The notes beneath the pieces were generated by a model. It was not told the DNA's origin. It saw nothing but the letters and a program-made list of their open reading frames with translations, and searched no databases. A stretch of 5,626 nt of DNA from Nitrospinota bacterium (GTDB taxonomy: Bacteria; Nitrospirota; Nitrospiria; Nitrospirales; UBA8639): NCBI GenBank assembly GCA_022561525.1, contig JADFRB010000153.1, positions 1 to 5,626 of the forward strand, given 5' to 3'. Below are positions 4,931 to 5,626 of the stretch, one piece after another (positions within the stretch are counted from its first letter, which is position 1; each line of letters begins with the position of its first letter). Made by a program: the position numbers and the translations under genes.

Positions 4931-5626
4931 GTGAGTCCTAAGGAAAGGGTCGTCATCATTGGAGGTGGTCCTGCGGGGTTGACCGCAGCCTATCAGTTGT
5001 CAAAGAAAAATATCCCCTGTGTGGTCTTAGAGAAAGATCACACCGTCGGGGGAATATCCCGAACGGTGAACTATAAAGGCTTTTTATTTGATATTGGAGG
5101 ACATCGGTTTTTTACCAAGGTAAAGGCTGTAGAAGACATTTGGCATGAGATTCTTTCCGATCAAGATTTTCCTGTGTGTGCTCGACTTTCTCGCATTTAT
5201 TACAACCGAAAATTTCTCCCCTACCCCTTAGATCCCATCTACACACTGCGACAGCTAGGAATTGTGAATAGTCTTGGCATACTGGGAAGTTATCTCCACT
5301 CCCAATGCTTTCCGGAATTACCAGAGGACAATTTTGAACGGTGGGTGTCTAACCGTTTTGGCAAGCGGTTGTACAAGACTTTTTTTGAAGCCTATACGAA
5401 GAAGGTTTGGGGAATCCCTCCCAATCAGATTTCCTCGGAATGGGCCGAGCAACGGATCAAAGATTTGTCAATTCCGACTCTGCTGAAAAATGCCATTTTC
5501 AAGGTGGGTTCCAAAGACGGGTCGGTGATCAAAACATTGCTTCATCAATTTCACTATCCGAGGAAGGGGCCGGGCATGATGTGGGAAGCGGCGGCCCACC
5601 TTGTCGCGAAAAAAGGGGGGCGGGTT
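4931..5626 (+). CDS. FAD-dependent oxidoreductase, UDP-galactopyranose-mutase-like, 5' part
   Basis: 232 codons are visible and the frame runs off the right edge. Residues 7-16 are VVIIGGGPAG, the Rossmann dinucleotide-binding GxGxxG, followed by LEKDHTVGGISRTV (about 36-49) and FDIGGHRFFTK (about 54-64), which contact FAD in amine-oxidase and UGM-like flavoproteins. Later blocks YYNRKFLPYPLDP, RWVSNRFGKRLYKTFFEAYT and KKVWGIPP are typical of the UGM/protoporphyrinogen-oxidase-like proteins of polysaccharide clusters. It is expected to be a cytosolic flavoenzyme acting on a nucleotide sugar or lipid-linked intermediate. GTG 4931 directly follows a run of seven G's (4925-4931), so the Shine-Dalgarno is unclear; the frame stays open upstream to 4874, and TTG 4886 with GGTGAG at 4869-4874 is an alternative that would add 15 residues. 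The upstream neighbour is a membrane glycosyltransferase, which fits a shared surface-glycan role. Confidence 0.85.
   Translation, partial: MSPKERVVIIGGGPAGLTAAYQLSKKNIPCVVLEKDHTVGGISRTVNYKGFLFDIGGHRFFTKVKAVEDIWHEILSDQDFPVCARLSRIYYNRKFLPYPLDPIYTLRQLGIVNSLGILGSYLHSQCFPELPEDNFERWVSNRFGKRLYKTFFEAYTKKVWGIPPNQISSEWAEQRIKDLSIPTLLKNAIFKVGSKDGSVIKTLLHQFHYPRKGPGMMWEAAAHLVAKKGGRV

Overview
The window reads as a bacterial chromosomal segment of moderate GC content. A small Cys-rich zinc-ribbon gene followed by a lipoprotein gene, plus a polysaccharide-type locus, recalls Nitrospirota or related deep Gram-negative groups. That assignment is a weak inference from remembered protein patterns and rests on no marker gene.

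Left part (1-610): the 3' end of a zinc-ribbon-like gene and, 15 bases later on the same strand, a lipoprotein gene. The lipoprotein gene loses its 3' end where it runs into a decayed IS3-family insertion sequence (about 570-1840). That insertion sequence lacks its left end and the start of OrfA. Its OrfA and OrfB are fused by an A8 run at the usual frameshift site. OrfB carries two further indels of opposite sign and an Ala in place of the middle Asp of the DDE triad, so the copy should be inactive.

Middle (1843-2656, minus strand): what appears to be a two-gene unit, a Cys-containing hypothetical ORF followed by a small secreted protein gene with a clear signal peptide. The second gene is split by a 211-bp mini-element (2006-2216) with about 24-bp terminal inverted repeats and 8-bp TAAATTTA flanks. 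The element contains only a C-terminal scrap of what looks like an IS1595-type transposase. It separates a strong Shine-Dalgarno from the signal-peptide coding sequence. The far end of the secreted gene is also lost next to the IS3 element, so this stretch is a graveyard of two mobile elements and the genes they broke.

Right part (2887-5626, plus strand): a 599-residue GT-C-fold glycosyltransferase of the GT39/ArnT/PMT type, then a 244-bp gap that may hold a small minus-strand ORF or a dispersed repeat, then the start of a UDP-galactopyranose-mutase-like FAD oxidoreductase that runs off the window. These two fit a cell-surface glycan synthesis or modification locus.

I found no CRISPR array, RNA gene or obvious new defence system. 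The most informative content is the structure of the decayed elements.
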